DNA of 8,420 nt. Origin: Desulfobacula sp. Its GTDB lineage: Bacteria > Desulfobacterota > Desulfobacteria > Desulfobacterales > Desulfobacteraceae. Below are positions 7,996-8,420 of the stretch, one piece after another. The translations under genes and the position numbers were made by a program. Within the stretch, counting starts at the first letter, position 1; every line of letters starts with the position of its first letter. The notes below the pieces were generated by a model. The model was not told the origin of the DNA and searched no databases. It saw only the letters and a program-made list of their open reading frames with translations. Where the stretch lies: NCBI RefSeq assembly GCF_021107415.1, contig NZ_JAIOSW010000484.1, forward strand, positions 1 through 8,420. The letters run 5' to 3'.

Positions 7996-8420
7996 ATGTA
8001 TCAGGAATCGAATAATAAATTTCAGGGAGCAAAAAAATATGTCCTGGACCAGGAACTTGCATCAATTGTAAACATCTCAATGAAACTTGAGATGCCGCTG
8101 CTTCTCAAAGGAGAGCCGGGAACCGGTAAAACCATGCTGGCCTATGCCATTACAGAAAATTTGAATATGCCTTTAATCGTCCTTAATGTTAAATCCAGCA
8201 TGAAACTGGTTGATGCATTATATCAATATGATACCCTGACCCGTTTAAATGATTCCAGGTTCCGACAATCCAGAAGTGATGTGAGTTATAGTGGAGAGCG
8301 TATCAAAATGGGCCGGTTCGGACAGGGTCGCTGTATACAGAAAAAAACCGTGCTGTGGCTTGGTGAATCTCATTAAGCAGAAAGGGCAGCCAAGGCTGAA
8401 ATACTGGATTTATTTGATAA
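7996..8420 (+). pseudogene. Broken MoxR-family AAA+ ATPase, cut by window edge
   Basis: MoxR ATPases are AAA+ chaperone-like proteins that act on partners, often von Willebrand A-domain proteins. The start is good: GGAG lies 7 nt before the ATG. Residues 1-89 look intact, with Walker A GEPGTGKT at 39-46 and the family segment LNVKSSMKLVDALYQYDTL. From about residue 90 (8263) the match decays. IKMGRFGQ at 103-110 still fits, but the Walker B region reads VLWLGE (119-124) where V-L-L-I-D-E is usual, so the first acidic residue is Gly. TAA at 8374-8376 falls where E-I-N/D-K has its lysine. After the stop the same frame continues AERAAKAEILDLFD to the edge, and no indel is needed to keep the alignment. 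Point-mutation decay is my preferred reading; poor sequence quality is the alternative. Confidence 0.65.

Overview
The window looks like a chromosomal segment of a moderately AT-rich, Gram-negative, sulfate-reducer-type bacterium of the Desulfobacterota (Desulfobacterales/Desulfobacteraceae-like). This is inferred from protein character (GlnD, GSI-beta, P-II, TatA, MltB and MoxR sequences) and from the glnD-glnB-glnA gene order; no database search was possible. All intact protein genes are on the minus strand. The only plus-strand gene is a broken MoxR-type ATPase at the right edge.

Layout from left to right. Positions 1-719 hold no gene I can support. Positions 726-1210 form a 485-bp element with near-perfect 25-bp terminal inverted repeats (23 of 25 identical), flanked by a 6-bp direct repeat TCTTTG. 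It has nested internal repeats and a plus-strand intrinsic terminator but no transposase, so it reads as a non-autonomous insertion element (MITE-like). Positions 1211-1383 are non-coding or relic sequence. A tRNA-Glu(CTC) gene with its own promoter and a strong terminator lies at 1384-1547 on the minus strand. Just upstream of it in transcription order are a small two-helix membrane protein (PLDc_N type) and a secreted MltB-family lytic transglycosylase, spaced 11 bp apart as a two-gene operon.

The centre (2884-7320) is a compact nitrogen-control operon transcribed leftward: glnD (P-II uridylyltransferase/uridylyl-removing enzyme), glnB (P-II) and glnA (adenylylatable type I glutamine synthetase). 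glnD and glnB overlap by 14 bp, and glnB and glnA are 34 bp apart. A perfect-looking sigma-54 -24/-12 element lies directly in front of glnD. GlnD should uridylylate P-II at Tyr51 under nitrogen limitation, and P-II status should set the adenylylation of glutamine synthetase at Tyr398, so sensor, messenger and target are co-transcribed under RpoN. The predicted sigma-54 start site leaves only about 5 nt before the glnD ATG, which has no Shine-Dalgarno sequence.

To the right are tatA (Tat translocase subunit) with a very good sigma-70 promoter, and a divergently oriented moxR-like gene. Its first 89 codons look intact, but it then accumulates substitutions, loses the Walker B aspartate and hits an in-frame stop, after which the same frame stays open to the window edge.
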